NCBI GenBank assembly: GCA_028693555.1
Contig: JAQUVD010000001.1
Coordinates: forward strand, 99,033-163,032
Direction: 5' to 3'
Length of the DNA stretch: 64,000 nt
Origin: Hespellia sp.
GTDB taxonomy: Bacteria > Bacillota > Clostridia > Lachnospirales > Lachnospiraceae
In this document: piece by piece, positions 63,998 through 64,000 of the stretch
Numbering within the stretch: position 1 is the first letter of the stretch
Layout of the letters: each line of letters starts with the position of its first letter
Notes under the pieces: generated by a model
Told to the model about the DNA's origin: nothing
The model's input: the letters and a program-made list of their open reading frames with translations, nothing else
The model's database searches: none
Made by a program: the position numbers and the translations under genes

Positions 63998-64000
63998 TAA

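Noticed and set aside
1..64000. CRISPR array, transposase, integrase or prophage genes
   Set aside because: No regularly spaced repeats and no recognisable recombinase or phage protein were found on either strand.

Overview
The window looks like chromosomal DNA of a spore-forming anaerobic member of the Clostridia, most probably Lachnospiraceae. The sequence is AT-rich. It carries a sigma-G gene, a SpoVT regulator and a GerA/SpoVAF-type germination gene. It also has the SCIFF peptide with its radical SAM maturase beside a fused SecDF, and a large Cna/SpaA-type surface adhesin. Nearly all genes are on the minus strand. No stretch over about 300 bases lacks a gene, and I see no CRISPR array, IS element or rRNA.

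Layout, left to right. 1-4876: the 5' part of a giant secreted adhesin that runs off the left edge. 5.0-6.5 kb: infC-rpmI-rplT with a mutually exclusive hairpin leader and an ATT start on infC. 6.5-14.1 kb: degV, a GerA-family gene with a sigma-G-like promoter, dut, an orphan lipoprotein, nadE, hslO and a methyltransferase. 14.1-19.8 kb: ilvE, then an operon of a PqqD-like protein, a small membrane protein, pepD, ilvB and ilvN. 19.8-25.1 kb: an OPT transporter and hom-marR-thyA-folA. 25.2-25.8 kb: tRNA-Gly and a small XRE regulator. 25.8-41.3 kb: housekeeping operons (relA-MBL-hemZ-hisS-aspS; TIGR04086-scfA-scfB-secDF-recJ), spoVT and a PrsA-like lipoprotein. 41.3-47.6 kb: pth-mfd, small proteins, sigG and a C_GCAxxG_C_C protein.

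From about 47.6 kb the window becomes accessory. A TetR regulator is divergent from a seven-helix protein resembling transmembrane terpene cyclases, which overlaps a ferredoxin gene. Next is a five-gene lantibiotic-immunity-type ABC transporter plus two-component system (CprABC-RK-like). Then come a flavodoxin-type reductase, an HMA-domain protein, a broken alpha/beta hydrolase, a GT1-type glycosyltransferase, a MarR-MFS efflux pair under a 35-bp palindrome, and a decayed FtsX fragment. A two-gene operon follows, encoding a DUF3990 ADP-ribosyltransferase-fold protein and an XRE-domain partner; its promoter lies inside a long dyad. A BceAB/MacB-like ABC pair ends the window. Several accessory genes are followed by degenerate copies of the same short coding sequence, and two genes carry internal deletions, so this stretch is turning over by recombination and decay.

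The most interesting candidate systems are the DUF3990/XRE pair (a probable toxin-antitoxin-like module), the terpene-cyclase-like/ferredoxin pair, and the repeated small coding sequence behind accessory genes. Functions were assigned from recognisable motifs only; no database search was possible.
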